NCBI GenBank assembly: GCA_039602395.1
Contig: JBCNJP010000008.1
Location: 21,903,817-21,967,816, forward strand
Source of the DNA: Deinandra increscens subsp. villosa
Taxonomy: Eukaryota > Streptophyta > Magnoliopsida > Asterales > Asteraceae
Length of the DNA stretch: 64,000 nucleotides
Direction: 5' to 3'
Shown in pieces: positions 31,190 through 43,400 of this stretch (the first letter of the stretch is position 1; every line of letters starts with the position of its first letter). The notes below the pieces were generated by a model that was not told the origin of the DNA, ran no database searches, and saw nothing but the letters and a program-made list of their open reading frames with translations. A program made the position numbers and the translations under genes.

Positions 31190-31990
31190 ATGATCACCCT
31201 AGATCTAACATCAATAACAAAGTTTGCACATAAAAACCCTAACTTGATCATGAAGATTGCTAGATCTAAAATTAACGAGCATGGATGACATAGATCTAGT
31301 CCTAATACCACATAAAGTTACAAACTTGAATCATGAAATCCATAGATCTAACATTTAGCAACATGCATGGTGAATATCCAACCCTAATTCAACATAAAGT
31401 CATAAACTTGACGATGAATTCCATAGATCTAGTGATTAACAACATGCATATCATAAATATAACCCAAATTTAATATAAAGTCACAAAATTGATCATAAAT
31501 TCCATAAATCTATTGATTAACAACATGCATGGCATAGATCTAATCCTAATTCAACATAAAAATCCAATCTTGATCATGAATTACATAGATCTATCAAGAA
31601 TCAACATACATGGTGAAGATCAAACCCTAATCCATCATAAAAATGGAATCTTGATCATGATATACATAGACTTATCAAGAATCAACATACATGGTGAAGG
31701 TCTAACCCTTATCCATCATAAAAATGCAATCTTCATCATGATATACATAAATCTATCAAGAATCAACATACATGGTGAAGATCTAACCCTTATCCATCAT
31801 AAAAATGCAATCTTGATCATGCTATACATATATCTATCAAGAATCAACATACAAGGTGTAGATATAACCCTAATTCATCATAAAGTTGCATACTTGATCA
31901 AATAATCCATTGATCTATCATCATACATCATGTATGGCACAAATCTAACCTAAACACATCATAAAGTTAAGATCTTGATCTTGCAAATTC
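31190..31990. repeat. 81-bp tandem repeat array
   Basis: About nine to ten units; the anchor AATCTTGATCATG falls at about 31566, 31647, 31728 and 31809, exactly 81 apart, and AAACTTGA-type anchors continue the phase leftward. Units contain CATAGATCTATCAAGAATCA and CATGGTGAAG. Because 81 is a multiple of three, an ORF of 138 codons stays open over the cleanest units, giving 27-residue repeats; this is probably incidental. Confidence 0.85.
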
Positions 31991-33028
31991 ATAGATTAAG
32001 AAGAAACTTACAAGAACATAAAGGAAAGGGAAGAAAATGGATGAAGCAATCCTAAATCTTCGATGATTTAGCTCCAAATCCAAATCCTTAATGAGGAAGG
32101 ATGATAAACATGTGTTTACAGCCGTTTTGGAGGTTTAGGGGTGGTGAAATGAGAAGCATGGAGGCTTATGATGCTTAAATAGGCTGAAATTAGGGTTTTG
32201 TTGGAAAAAGAGAAAAACGCGTATCATCTAAAGTAAGATTAATTTTAGGTGATACGGCTAAGATTATCTGTTCGGCCCCTTTGTCCGTTTTCTCCATTTT
32301 CGCTCCAGTTTCTTTGTTATTCTTCGACTATGGTTTTATACGTTTTTCGCCATTTTCATCCACCATCATATCAATTCAGATTCAAGCCAATAAAATTGAA
32401 TATAAACATGCTATATATCGAATTAAATTCAAACAACTAGTTCTATGAAACACGTTTTCGGTCGGTTTAATGTACGCATCACTTTTTGGTTAATCACCAA
32501 CGTTTCGTGACTCGAATTAGTATGTGATGACTTGTGACATGATTTGTGATTAGTAGACTCATAATTATGCTAAATTTGATATACGGTACTCAAATACAAG
32601 ATTCCTGATAAACGACGAATCGCGTACCGAAATCGCGTAAAAATCGCAAATTGCTTTATTTTTGATTCAGGGTAACCAATTTGGATTAAAAAAGCTTTTA
32701 ATTAAATATTTTGTTTTGAAAAATGATTATAGATCATTTAAAAACATTATTTTGAGGTATAAATACTAGAAAATTCTCTCGGTACTTATTAATCCGAAAA
32801 TCAGGAAAACGTGAAATTTTAAAATGGGTCGGGTCTTATAACCGGGTACAATGCTAATGCTACACTCCACATGGGTCATCCCTTTGGTTGACCTTATAGG
32901 TCGGCCTTGTCTCAGGGCGACCTTCTATATCTACCTTAAAAGTCGGTCTTGTCTCAAATCGACCTCCTATATCTACCTCATAAGTCGGCCTTATCTTAGG
33001 TCAACCTCGCAGTTCATCCTGTAGGTCG
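31991..33028. other. Non-coding region with LTR-like composition and short tandem repeats
   Basis: No gene supported. Motifs such as AAATCGCGTAAAAATCGC and GGTATAAATACTAG near 32620-32770 are reminiscent of a Ty3/gypsy-type LTR promoter, but no boundary is visible. At about 32897-33010 a unit of ~41 bases (GTCGGCCTTGTCTCA...CGACCTCCTATATCTACC) occurs nearly three times. Confidence 0.4.
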
Positions 33029-34802
33029 CACTACTAGAAATATGCCTTACTTTACGTGCGAACGATGACGCACGCTACTTTTATGAATCGCAAAAATGCA
33101 TGTCATTAAAAATATGTCATAAATTATACAATCTTAAGAGTTAATGACACGTAATTTTGCACGTCATAAAAGTTCTGTCATAAATAAAAATAAAAAAGCA
33201 CAGAGTACACCTTTAAAAAGCGTGTGTCATCTTTAACATGTCATTTTATGTTTTCATTTTTCCCATTGAAATTTTTTCCTAAAACTTCATTTCTACAATT
33301 ACTCACATTGCAAATCCCTAATCTCATCCCTCCCTCCGTCTCCTGCGACATTGCTCTCTCAACCACAGGCTATCTCCCATCGCCGAAGAAGTAGAGAACC
33401 ACTCTCCCATCGCCGTCATTCTCCATCGATCCCCCCCCCCCCCGCAACCACGCCTTCGATATGTGATTGAAATTGATAGATTTGCAGTATGCCAATCATG
33501 GTTGTTGTCTTCCATAATTGAAGGGCAATGTAACAGGGAGCTTCGTAAAAATGAGGAACAAGGCACACACACTGTGTGTCAGGTGTGGCCGCTGCAGCTT
33601 TCACCTGCAGAAGAGTCGATGCTCCACCTGTGCTTATCCTGTCGCTTGTGCCAGGAAATGTAATATTTCTCAGCCTATTTTTGTCAATAGTTTGTTTGGT
33701 TTTTATGAAAATGTGTTGTGATTAAATGATTGATTAGCTGTATAGGGTTTTGTTTTAGTTTGAGCTTCAACTTTAACTTTTCATGATTTAGGGTTTTGTT
33801 CTACACATAAGTATCCCCCCACTACCCCTTCCTGCATGATTTTTGATGATAACTATTTTCACAGTAGCATTTTTTTGACTTTAAATTTTTCATGGAGCTT
33901 TTACTGAATCGCGTTTTTTGAGTGACATTATAAATCATTTTGGATAAATTGTTCGATTCTAGTGTTCATACTAGCAATTTTAGAACATTGCAGTTGAATG
34001 GGCTTATTCTTGTTTCTTGCCACCTAAATTTACCAATAGTAAAGCTTACCTACAAGCTCTTGTTTAAAAATAACAAAGTAGGCGGGTTGATTGGATTGGA
34101 ATGACCGGCTATATGCCTTTTTTTTGTTTGTAGTGTTAAACCTCTTTTTTGGTTAATATAAAAAAGAAGCTATTGTGTTTTATGAAAACTTCAAGTAGTG
34201 AAGGTAAATGTATTTTATAAAAACTAAAAGATAATCTAGAATAAACAGGCACCAAAAATGATTTCTAAATTTCTGAACATGTAGCCTACCAAAATTGAAC
34301 TCCTAAACCCACAAACTGTTTGTTGGTTGTATATACTTTTTCTTGTAACTTTAACTTGACAAGTCTTTTACAGTGAGTTGTTGACTGATATTTATCTTTA
34401 ATATGTATTCTTGTCACATACAACTGGAGTGAGAAGGCAACTAGAAGGATGGCAACTGAAACTGGAAGAATGATGTACCTCCGTAATGTGCCTCGTAGGT
34501 TTAAGAGCGGATTTGGAGAAGGTAAATCTGTTCTTCCAATTTTAGGGTCATCAAAATACGTTTTGAACCTGAAGTTCATGAAATGATGTTTTTATTGGTA
34601 TATTTTGTAATCAGGTATTAAAGCAAACCCAAGGAGCAAAGGAGCTGTTGCCAGAACTTAGGTTTAAATGAAGATTTTAATGTACTTTAGTTCCTTTGAT
34701 TTATGCTTTTTTGTTTGGACTTTGATGCTTTGTTTTGGTAGAGGAGCAAAAGCAGATACTCTCTGTTAAATTCTTTTTCCATTTGTCCATTACGCACACC
34801 TA
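33029..34802 (+). mobile_element. CACTA-like element carrying an eL37 gene fragment
   Basis: CACTACTAGAAA at 33029 is a canonical CACTA/EnSpm-type left terminus. The next 200 bases carry many ATGACA / TGTCAT / GTCATAAA words in both orientations (subterminal repeats). The eL37 gene copy with introns follows. A C(14) run lies near 33430-33443. I found no matching right terminus; the right limit is set where a tandem repeat starts. Confidence 0.6.
33518..34661 (+). pseudogene. RPL37: Ribosomal protein eL37 (RPL37), captured gene copy with introns
   Basis: eL37 is a small zinc-binding protein of the large ribosomal subunit. Three exons are readable. Exon 1, about 33518-33659, has TGSFVKMRNKAHTLCVRCGR and SFHLQKSRCSTCAYP, keeping the four zinc cysteines in CVRC and CSTC. 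Exon 2, about 34416-34521, has TYNWSEKATRR and MYLRNVPRRFKSGFGE. Exon 3, 34615-34661, ends ...SKGAVART before TAG. The total is about 95 residues, the family length. The expected initiator Met is missing (the frame starts KGNVTGSF in place of MGKGTGSF), the first intron's acceptor AG is lost before ACATAC, and basic residues are replaced (ACARK). It is therefore a decayed genomic copy, not a processed pseudogene. Confidence 0.85.
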
Positions 34803-35088
34803 ATTTTTTAAGAACAGAAAGCGGTCTGTTTGTAAATGACCTTTTGCATAAAAATAGAAACAGAATGCTCGGTTTTTTAAGATCAGAAATCGGTCTGGTT
34901 TCTGGCTAACATTGGTTTCTAATAGTTGTGTAGTTAAAATTGACTAATGACCTTTTGCATAAAACCAGAAACTAAATGTTCAGCTTTTTAAGAACAAAAA
35001 AACGGTCTGGTTTCTGGCTAACATTGGTTTCTAATAGTTGTGTAATTAAATTGACTAATGACTGTTTGCATAAAACCAGAAACTAAAT
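34803..35088. repeat. Tandem repeat, about 2.6 units of ~105-112 bp
   Basis: Units start TTTTTTAAGAACAGAAA/TCAGAAA...CGGTCTG and end GCATAAAACCAGAAACTAAA. Unit 1 is internally deleted. Element E2 is inserted directly at the end of the last unit. Confidence 0.75.
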
Positions 35089-35447
35089 TGAAAATTCGTG
35101 AGCGTTGGATCGTCTACTCAATCTAGTTATAATGGATACGGAACAAGTAATTAACCGATTGTTTTATTGATCTCACGAACAATTACTACCAGTAACACTC
35201 AGAATACAGACTCAGAGAATCACCTTATGAAACACACACTTAAGACTAACTCAGACTCTCACTCGTACACAAAACAATAACCAAGCTCACTATTTATAGC
35301 TGCTGACCAAACCCTGTCCGAACTCCAGGTTCGGCAGGTCCGAACTCCAAGTTCGGACCAGGTTCGGCTGGCAGTGAACCTAGCCTTGAACTTGGGTCTT
35401 GAAACTTGGTTGGATACTTCACACGACGCACATATCAGTTATCAGCA
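35089..35447 (-). repeat. E2 3' LTR
   Basis: Starts TGCTGATAACTG (E1: TGTTGATACCTG) and ends AATTTTCA on the minus strand, 359 bp. It contains GTTCGGAC-type words and the GTCGTGTGAAGTATC segment of E1, but is clearly diverged. Confidence 0.8.
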
Positions 35448-36218
35448 AACTCCCCCTCGCCGTGTGAAGTATCTCTTCAACATCTTTAAATCTGTATCTT
35501 CAATCAAGCTCCCCCTCAAGTGTAGAATCCATTCGTCCGAAGACTTCAAGTTGTGGTCTTTTATCAACAGCTTCCGAAGACTTGAAGTTGTGATTTCTTT
35601 CACTTTAGCAACCTGCTCAAAATTTAAATAATCTTGGCGCAAAACGTCTCTTCGAGACTCCAAGATATGATTTTGAAGTTTTAATTTGTATCACGTGTTG
35701 ATCAGATCGAAAATATAGCAGAAACAAATCTTTTTGGCTTTTAGAAAATTTATATAAAAACAAACCTAAAATCTTTTTGATTTTTCAAAACTTTTGCTAA
35801 AACACACCAAAAATCTTTTTGTACTTTTCTTGAAATGAAATGTAAATGCAATACAGAATCAGACACTATTTTTGATATGAGAAGGATCACTGTATCGGAT
35901 CATATTGGTCATGATGCACCCAACTACACTGCAATTTCAACTAATTGAAGCACATAAGTCATGTTGATTGCCGGTATAATTTGTCCATTTTAAACTTAGG
36001 CAGAATCATACTCATAACATCTGGATATGTTAAGGTATTGATTATATTTGTTTTGACCAGTGTATCCCACACTATCAGACATATTCAGATATTTTCTTTT
36101 TGTTTTTCTTTTTGTTTTTCTTTTTGTGTGATTACGTACACTTGTGAATTTTCACAAAGTATAATATTTTCATGATATCGTCAACTGTATTCCATGCAAA
36201 AAAAATAATAATAAGAAT

Positions 36219-36459
36219 GTTAAATCGTCTACCTTAAGGTGGATCTTTCGATACATAGATAAGGCCTCGAATTTAAAAAAATAAAGAAAATAAAACAAGT
36301 TGAAATTGTATAACCCAACAACATTCAGGTCGGTACTCACGTACACATAGAGAAAGTCCGATAAATTTTACAAAACACCAAAGAAAATACAGCATAACGT
36401 CAAACGAACAACAATCAGGTCGGTCTTGTGGACATGTAGAGAAAGTCCGATCGTTTGAC
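36219..36459 (-). repeat. E2 three-module hairpin array, two arms decayed
   Basis: Plus view: GTCAAACGA (36399-36407) with TCGTTTGAC (36451-36459) is still a perfect 9 bp. The GTATAACCCA (36308-36317) and GTTAAATC (36219-36226) modules have lost their partner arms (TAAATTTTAC and GAATTTAA). Cores remain recognisable. Confidence 0.75.
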
Positions 36460-36790
36460 AAAATAAAGAAAATCAAACAAGTTTAAATCTTTGCAAAATA
36501 AACACATGTATACACAGTGACTTCTCATTTTATTTTTCACACTTATTTTTCTTTTTATCATGAAATACGCATCAAGATGTTATCCACATGGTCAAGCATT
36601 AGTATTTAGTGTGTATCACATCTGAATACTTTCTGATTTTCCGAGCCTTCCAAACATATCAAACAATGATCTTATGGCTCTTTCTACTATTCTATAGATA
36701 AGTCAGATACGTAAGCCAATGTTCCATCATTTCCCAATGATCAATTTCTCACAATTTTATATATTGTGCATGTATTCACCTTCCTTATAT

Positions 36791-36828
36791 ATAGATCGAG
36801 TAGACGATCCGATGCTCACGCATTTACA
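36791..36828 (+). repeat. 38-bp end of an E-type LTR
   Basis: TAGATCGAGTAGACGATCCG...TTTACA equals the end of the E1 LTRs and is followed by the same F sequence as at 45756. It is the remnant of a duplicated E insertion. Confidence 0.85.
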
Positions 36829-38765
36829 AATCCGGGTTTCAAGATTAAGCACTCGTTCCCCTGTGAAAGCAGTTGTAAACTGTTGGTTAATTTGCCGATA
36901 CCTGGGATTTCACCACCTTTATTACTAGCAAAGGTAACACTTCCTCTGTTATATGGGTTGACTTTTTCGAGTAAGGTTATGTCACCCGTCCGTGCACACA
37001 ACAAGGAAGTTAATTTGTTCGGGACGGACCAAAGCTTGAAGCTTTGGGTCGCCCGGTATCCTCCTCAAAATCATTACCTGCAGTAATAAAACCTTTCGTT
37101 TTCCAATGCTTACACCGATTACTCGATGATGCCTCAGAATTTTTGAAAATTGATTTAATCTTTTCATTTTCACCATCAAATTTCTTATCAGTTTAGCAGA
37201 TTTGAATTTTGAAACTGATGGCTTGAGGTCATTATGAATTAAAACTTTGTTATCAACAAATTTTACTCTTTTTTAGTGTCAGCAGAGGCAACGTATTTCA
37301 GTCTGATATCCATCAGATGTTGAACCAGACTTTTGAAATTTTTCTTTCAACAATGGACATTGTTTGTACATATGTCCTCACTTCTTGCACTTTTAACAAC
37401 GACAATGGTCGGTAATCATAATTGATACTGGTCTACAAAACTCATCGCTCGTTCCGTCATCGTATATGGTTTCGATAACAGGCTTCGGTTTCTTTGGTTT
37501 TAAAGATTGCGTTTGAGGATAAGAAACCTGATGATCTGAATCGTATCCATATTTAATTTCAAGGTAAAAATCATCATGAAAATAGTCATTCCCCGAATAA
37601 TACCCATCAACAAACATCTGATTAAATTCCCTCCTACCACCATAACCAGATGGACAAGCACCATTTCTGGATCCATGACCAAACCAAGTTAGAACCCTAC
37701 CATACAATGGTGGATTCGGCCCATAGCCAAAGTTATCATAAAAACCATCATCGTGAAATTGGGTTTTCTGAAAAAATCAATTGGCTTTTTAAAATTTGTT
37801 TTAGAAGTATCAGTAAAAATTGGTTTGTCAACCTTTGGTGGTTAGGAAACAATTAGTTTCTTGACAGATTTCTGCACCCTATTTACCAGCCCATGATCAG
37901 AATGATGATCAGATTTATCTGAAACAGATTGCTCAGACTCTAGTGTGTCATTTGGAATAATATTTTTTCCTTTTTTCCCCGTATATGGCACACAAGGAGC
38001 ATTTGGATCATATTCTGGACCATACCCTCCCTTAAAGATTTTTTCAATCAGGTCCAGATTGACCATTTTCAAAGGGAATTCACTATCTTTATACATCCGA
38101 TCAGATCCTTTCAAATGCTAAGCAATCCATTTCACATTTCCATCAAACATATATGTTTTCCCTGAGTCAACGGATTTTCCTTTGACATTGGTTTTGTCAA
38201 CTTCACCTTTTGGTGACTCGGAACTCGAACCTTTTTCAAGAACTGTAGATTTAGAATTCACAGGTTGTGGTTCATATCTAAGACCACTGTTTTTAACTTT
38301 CTTAGCACCAACTGATTTAGATCTTGCGATCTGTTTATGCTCAAATTCACTCAATTTTATGAGTTCTGATTTCATTTGATCAAACTTGTATGTTGAAATA
38401 ATTTCATCATGATTTTGTTTAGAATTAATTTTTGAAACCTCAGGTTCAGTATTAGAAATTAAATCATCAACTTTGTCAAAACCTTTGAAGTTGTAAAACA
38501 AATCATCAACCTCAGAAGCTAGAGCAGGTTTTTCAATTGGCTTTGTTTCAGTTGTCTTTGGATGTGATTTATCAGACACTTCACTCTTAAAAGAGGAGTA
38601 ATCACATTTTTCAATGGATGGTACATCAGAAGATGGGCCGTTTCTGATAATCACAGGAGCAGGAAACTGGTTAAATTTCATTTCTTTATCCGAAAAATAA
38701 CCTTGATCACAGTTATATAAAAAATTTGTAAACGATAAAGGTACTTTAAAAGTGACAATTTTGTT
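36829..38765 (-). pseudogene. gag: F2: gag C-terminal half and protease start of element F (second copy)
   Basis: Minus-strand reading begins IVTFKVPLSFTNFLYN (38765), the segment that follows the Gag coiled coil in this group (compare NSHSFTSYLCKDENF in B1), then FNQFPAPVII, Ser/Lys-rich sequence, and a Tyr/Asp-rich stretch (about 37700-37500). A knuckle-like CKK.GHMYKQC interrupted by stops lies near 37365-37415. The remaining part is GNDFEEDTGRP-like, then a protease start (about 36990-36832) with VTFASNKGGEIPGIGKLT and NECLILKPGF. Relative to F1 it lacks about 59 bp including the protease DSGA motif, and another 90 bp. Many stops and frameshifts. Confidence 0.7.
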
Positions 38766-39575
38766 TGTTGAACTTCCCAGCAGACTGCAAGATCATGCAA
38801 GGAGACCCAAAAGGTTCCAGATACTTAAGATTTGGCTTGTGTTCTTCAAAAGCTCGTAACAAGTTTTACCAAGCCATTTCACTATCTGAACCCTATTTAA
38901 TACATAACATGCTGTGATAAGTATGTCAGTCCAGAAATTTACCGGAAGCTTTAAGTCAGTCATCTCATTAATATGTGCCCCTCTAAAATATGTGCCCCTC
39001 TAAAAAAATAACCCAACTTTGGTGTTCTTAAACTCCATGCCATTATCACTCCGGATTCGACACACTTTCAACTTATAGTAAGACTCTAAGGTATTAATCA
39101 AGCTGATAAGCACACCAGCTGTTTTGTCTTTCGTCACCAGAAAGTTCACCCATGAAAATCAAGAATATTTATCTGTGACCACCAAAAAATTCCACTCGCC
39201 TGATATACTTCGTTTCTTTATAGAACCAAACAGATCCATGTGTAGCAATTCAAGCGGAATAGTGATCGAATGGTACTTCTTCAAAGGATGTGACTTTCTC
39301 TTTTGCTCCCTATTTTTGCAGCTTACACAAACGTTATTGAATATAAACTGATTATCTAGGACCCCTTCAACCAGACCTTTTCGAACCAATTCATTCATCT
39401 TTCTATAATTGCTATGACCCATGCGACGATGCCAGAGAACTGAAACTCTTTCGGAAGCTTTAGAAATGAAACATTGACCGACCACAGTTTCTTTGGCAGA
39501 ATTCATGTCCAGAACATATAGATTGGACATTCTCGGTGCTCGCATCATTATCCAACTTTTAGGAATCTAAAATTC
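38766..39575 (-). pseudogene. pol: F1 integrase, 3' of the E1 insertion
   Basis: Minus strand. It resumes the F1 frame across E1: IMMRAPRMSNLYVLDMN, GAG-pre-integrase VLWHRRMGHSNYRKMNELV, a CVSCKNREQKRKSHP zinc-side motif, integrase core LLHMDLFGSI, then in decayed frames VCRIRSDNGMEFKN and LPVNFWTDILITACYVLNR, ending LEPFGSPCMILQSAGKFN near 38770. The first two core Asp residues are visible; the Glu-bearing PQQNGVAE segment seems deleted near 38990-39020. It joins directly to the F2 gag segment, so the rest of integrase, RT and RNase H are absent. Confidence 0.75.
39571..39575 (+). repeat. E1 target-site duplication, left (AATTC)
   Basis: AATTC flanks both ends of E1 (39571-39575 and 45756-45760), the standard 5 bp of Ty1/copia integration. 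Confidence 0.85.
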
Positions 39576-39925
39576 TGTTGATACCTGAATTGTGTGTCGT
39601 GTGAAGTATCAAGCTATGTACAAGATAAATTCAAATATCTCTTGGCCGAGCCTGGTCCGAACCAGGAGTTCGGATTGGCCGAACCTGAGGTTCGGACAGG
39701 GATCGACCAGTCGAGTATAAATAGTTGTTTGGTCTTTGTAATAGGTAGTTCTGAGCGTGTGAGATTTCTATTAAGTGTGTGTTGCTGAGTGTGTTTCTCT
39801 GAGTCTATTTCTAAGTGTTTACTGATTGTAATTGTTCTTCATTGATCAATAAAACAATCGGTTAATTACGTTTCAATGTCCGATTAGCTAGATCGAGTAG
39901 ATAATCCGATGCTCACGCATTTATA
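39576..39925 (+). repeat. E1 5' LTR
   Basis: TGTTGATACC to TTTATA (terminal CA mutated). TATAAATA at 39716-39723, AATAAA near 39847. GTTCGGA / TCCGAAC words lie upstream of the TATA box. Confidence 0.88.
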
Positions 39926-39927
39926 AG

Positions 39928-39939
39928 TGGTATCAGAGC
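39928..39939 (+). other. E1 primer-binding site
   Basis: TGGTATCAGAGC two bases after the LTR. Confidence 0.9.
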
Positions 39940-40421
39940 TTTCTGGTTCATTCTACTGATCTGTGGTTGCTATTTTTGGATTTTTGTAGCGTTTTTGGTG
40001 TTTCTCGAGCTTGTTTGTGTGTCTTTCATTAATTCTATCGAGTTTTTGGTGTTCAATCGGCTCCTAAACCATTTCTTATTAGTTCTGGTCCACAGTTGCG
40101 ATTTACATCGAAAACAGTCAAATTTTGCATGATTTTGAAAAATGAAGTCGTGGTTCGGAGTTTACTGTTTAGGTTCGGTGTAACCGCCCTGAACTTCAGG
40201 TTCGGACGGCACTCGATGAGAGTTAGATCAGCTTTCGGTCAATGTTCGGAGTTTGAGCTAGTTCGGTCGAAGTTCGGAGTTCGTTCGGTGATAGATCGGA
40301 ACTTTTTAGGTTCAGTGGAAGTTCGGCATATTGATTTAGGTTCGGAGGGAGTTCGGTGGAGGTTCGGAGCACTGTGACAAGTTCGGAGAGAGTTCGGCCA
40401 ATCAAAATTCAAATTTTTACA
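39940..40421 (+). other. E1 leader with GTTCGGA word repeats
   Basis: Between about 40150 and 40400, GTTCGGA / GTTCGGT occurs about fourteen times; the same word is in the LTR. The block shared by A1/A2/B1 leaders is not obvious here. Confidence 0.7.
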
Positions 40422-43400
40422 ATGTCGGAATTTCATGCGTTTTCCGCGATGCAAAGTGCAATGCAAACTATGCTGAAATTGATAATGAAATCGGAACAAG
40501 TCAGAAAGTTCCAAAATTTTTGAAGTTGGAAGATTATCATAATTGGAAGCAACGATTTTTGGCTTATATAAGCACGAATGATATCGATTTGTGGATTCCG
40601 ATCAAGAAACTTTATCAACATCCGACTGACGCTGGAGATTTTAAGGAAGTTCATACCTTTGACAATGCTGAAAGGAAATCATACGAGTTAGAACAAAAAG
40701 CTTTTGGTTATCTAATAATGGCATTACCCACTGAGTTGCTACATCAATTTAGTACTTGCAAGAAACCAAAGCAATTGTGGGATGCTCTATCAGCAAGGTG
40801 TGAGGGTAATGATGATTACAAGAAAAGTCGGAAGAAAGTGTTGAATAAAGAGTTTGATAATTTACAATTTTTTGACAATGAGAATACTACTACTTTGGTT
40901 TCCCGGTTTTCACATCTAATCAGTGATTTGAAGAAAAAGATTATGGAAGCATTGCCTGAAAAATGAGAAAATTATGTTTTATTACTCACACATGATAAAA
41001 ATTACTCTACATTGACATTTCACGAGCTTACTAGTAAACTTCATGCTCGAGAGATGGAAATGTTAAATTCCAAGAAGTCAACTGCTACTTTACAAAATCC
41101 TGAATTATATCATGGTGAGAATACGACAAGTATGAATGCTAAATCTAAACCAAGTTTGAGTTCTACACCAAATATTGCCTTTATGGCTGGAGCTTCAGGT
41201 AATTCTGATAACAATTCATCACGGGGTTGTAGTTTTACAATTCCAAAATTTTCAAATCAAAATGCTTTTCTGCTGAATCAATGGATGATTGTGCCAAAAT
41301 GATTGCTGCTTTAATTTCATCATCGTTTGGTTTGATCATTAAGAATGTTGCTGATGCACAATTGACAAGAGATGTTCATGATGCTCTTGATGATGATCAA
41401 TTAACTGAATTAGATCTCTCTTGGAAATATGCTATGCTGAGTCACAGATCTAAAAGATTTTTCAAGAACCATGGGAAATCTACTTCTGATTTTAGTGAGA
41501 AATTAGGTTTTGACAAGTCAAAGTTGAAATGCTATAAATGTTCAAAGCTTGGACATTTTGCCAAAGAATGTCAACAGAAGGCTGGTTTTCCTTTATCATC
41601 TAATCCTGGTGTTACTTCACCATATTCAAGTAATTCAGACAAGCCAATAGCTTTAACAGCTCAACATAATGGTGTTTTTGATTGGGGTCAACGATTTGGG
41701 TAAGATTCATCAGCTTTGATTGTTACTCATGTTCAATCAGATGATTCTTATTCAGGTACTAGTTCTGATACTGATTCAACACCAAGTTCTATGCATCTAC
41801 TGAATATTTAAAAAGTCTGTTGAAAGAAAATGCTTCATTGTTGCATAAAATTCAAAAGCTTTCTGAGGAATTTCCTTTGGTTAATTCAGAGCTGCAGATT
41901 TCTAACGAACATGAAAAGGAATTGGTTATGAAGAATGAGTGCTTGACTGCTGAGCTCAACATGCTGAATGGAGTTTAAGAGATTTCTAAACGAGACAAAA
42001 TGGATGTCGAATCTGCAAAAGCACGGTTATGTGAAGAAAAGGATGAGTTGGTAAAAGAAGTTAAGAGATGGAAGGATGAAGCAGAAGATGTTGCTACTGA
42101 TTTTCAGAATTTGTTTGACAAGTCCAAAATCAAACTTGATCTGCTTACAAAGAATGTTGAAGAGTCAGCTACTATGATGAGGCTTATCAAGTTGATATGG
42201 AGAAGTTTTTAGATGAAAAGCGTGAGTTAGTTAGTGTTAACAAGGTTCAAAATGCAAATCTGGAAATTCAAAAGAGAATGAAGATAAATTGAAGAAAGAA
42301 TTGTTTGAAGGATTAGATAATCTTCGCATGCAAAAGTTTGATACCCACAAAGTTGCGAAGCGGTTGATAGCTAAAGAGAAGGAATTCACTGAGGCTCAAC
42401 AACAAATTTCTGATCTAAAAATTCAATTTCTTGATGCTAACAGATTGCTCAATAATGTTTCAAATTCTCAAGTTTTCACAAGTTTTTTAGCTAATGATGA
42501 AAATTTTGAAAAAATGTTTGATAAGACTGCATGACCCCCCTGCTCAAATCAAAGAAGCATTCAAAGAAGTGCAGGTGCAAGTTCCTGAATATGATTATTC
42601 AAAGGTTTCATCATCTACTGCAAAAGAAGACAAGGTTGTTAAGAAAAAAGAAGAACAAGACAAATAAGAAGCAAAAGGAAAATAAATTTGAAGTTCTTTC
42701 AGCTCCAAAATTTGTATATGGTTCATCTTCTGCTGATAATGAGAAGTCGGCTACTTCAAGTGACAAGATTAAGTCACAATCTAAGTTTGATGAAAAGATC
42801 TTTTATGATCAGAAGAATGTGACCGAAGTGAAAGCTGAATTTTCTCGATTAGCAAAGAATGGACATTCTACATCTGAGGAGAAGGTTGCTGGAAAGAGGG
42901 TTGGCTTGGGTTTTCAAGAAATGAAAGGTAAAGTTGATGAGGCTCCAGTATATGCACCACAAAATTTGAAGAAGCTCAAGATGACACAAGTGCAGAAAGA
43001 AATTTTCAAGGCTGACAAAGTTCAACCTGAAGAGGTTTTATAAACTCAATGGTTCGGAACAATTGTTTTCTGCTAAAGAACTTCCTCTTTACTGTGTTGA
43101 TGCTAGGAAGATTTATGAGGTTTTTCTCAAAGGTATGCTTTCATCAAACATAAAGATTTAAATTGCTCATGGTTTATTTGATGATTCTTATTCTCGAAGC
43201 CCAACATCCAAATGGGTTCATGATCACAGGCATCAGGTATATGATTCTAATTCTGATCATGCTCAAGATATTCATGTGTGTAATTCTTCGCAGGTACATC
43301 AGAAGTGGGATAAATCACAGCGAATCTGTTATATTTGCCGCCGAACAGGGCATATGGCAAAAGATTGTCCACTGCCTGCTGATTTTCCTCACAGGTTTCA

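Larger units (their letters stand above)
35089..36790 (-). mobile_element. Element E2: 3' part of an E-type element, minus strand
   Basis: Read on the minus strand: 3' non-coding region (36790 to 35460) collinear with E1 44016-45394, three hairpin modules, PPT runs (GAGGGGGAG at 35448-35458, CTTGAGGGGGAGCTTG near 35510) and 3' LTR. Gag and everything upstream is missing; at 36791 the sequence changes to a plus-oriented E LTR end. Confidence 0.8.

Noticed and set aside
31489..31905. 138-codon ORF with 27-residue repeats as a real gene
   Set aside because: It is a by-product of an 81-bp minisatellite, with no promoter or conserved start.
32600..32860. Complete Ty3/gypsy LTR
   Set aside because: Composition and a TATA-like site are suggestive, but no TG/CA borders, PBS, PPT or second copy could be found.
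33324..33604. Minus-strand ORFs in 33324-33604 as genes
   Set aside because: They run antisense through a CT-rich leader, a poly-C run and eL37 exon 1; no support.
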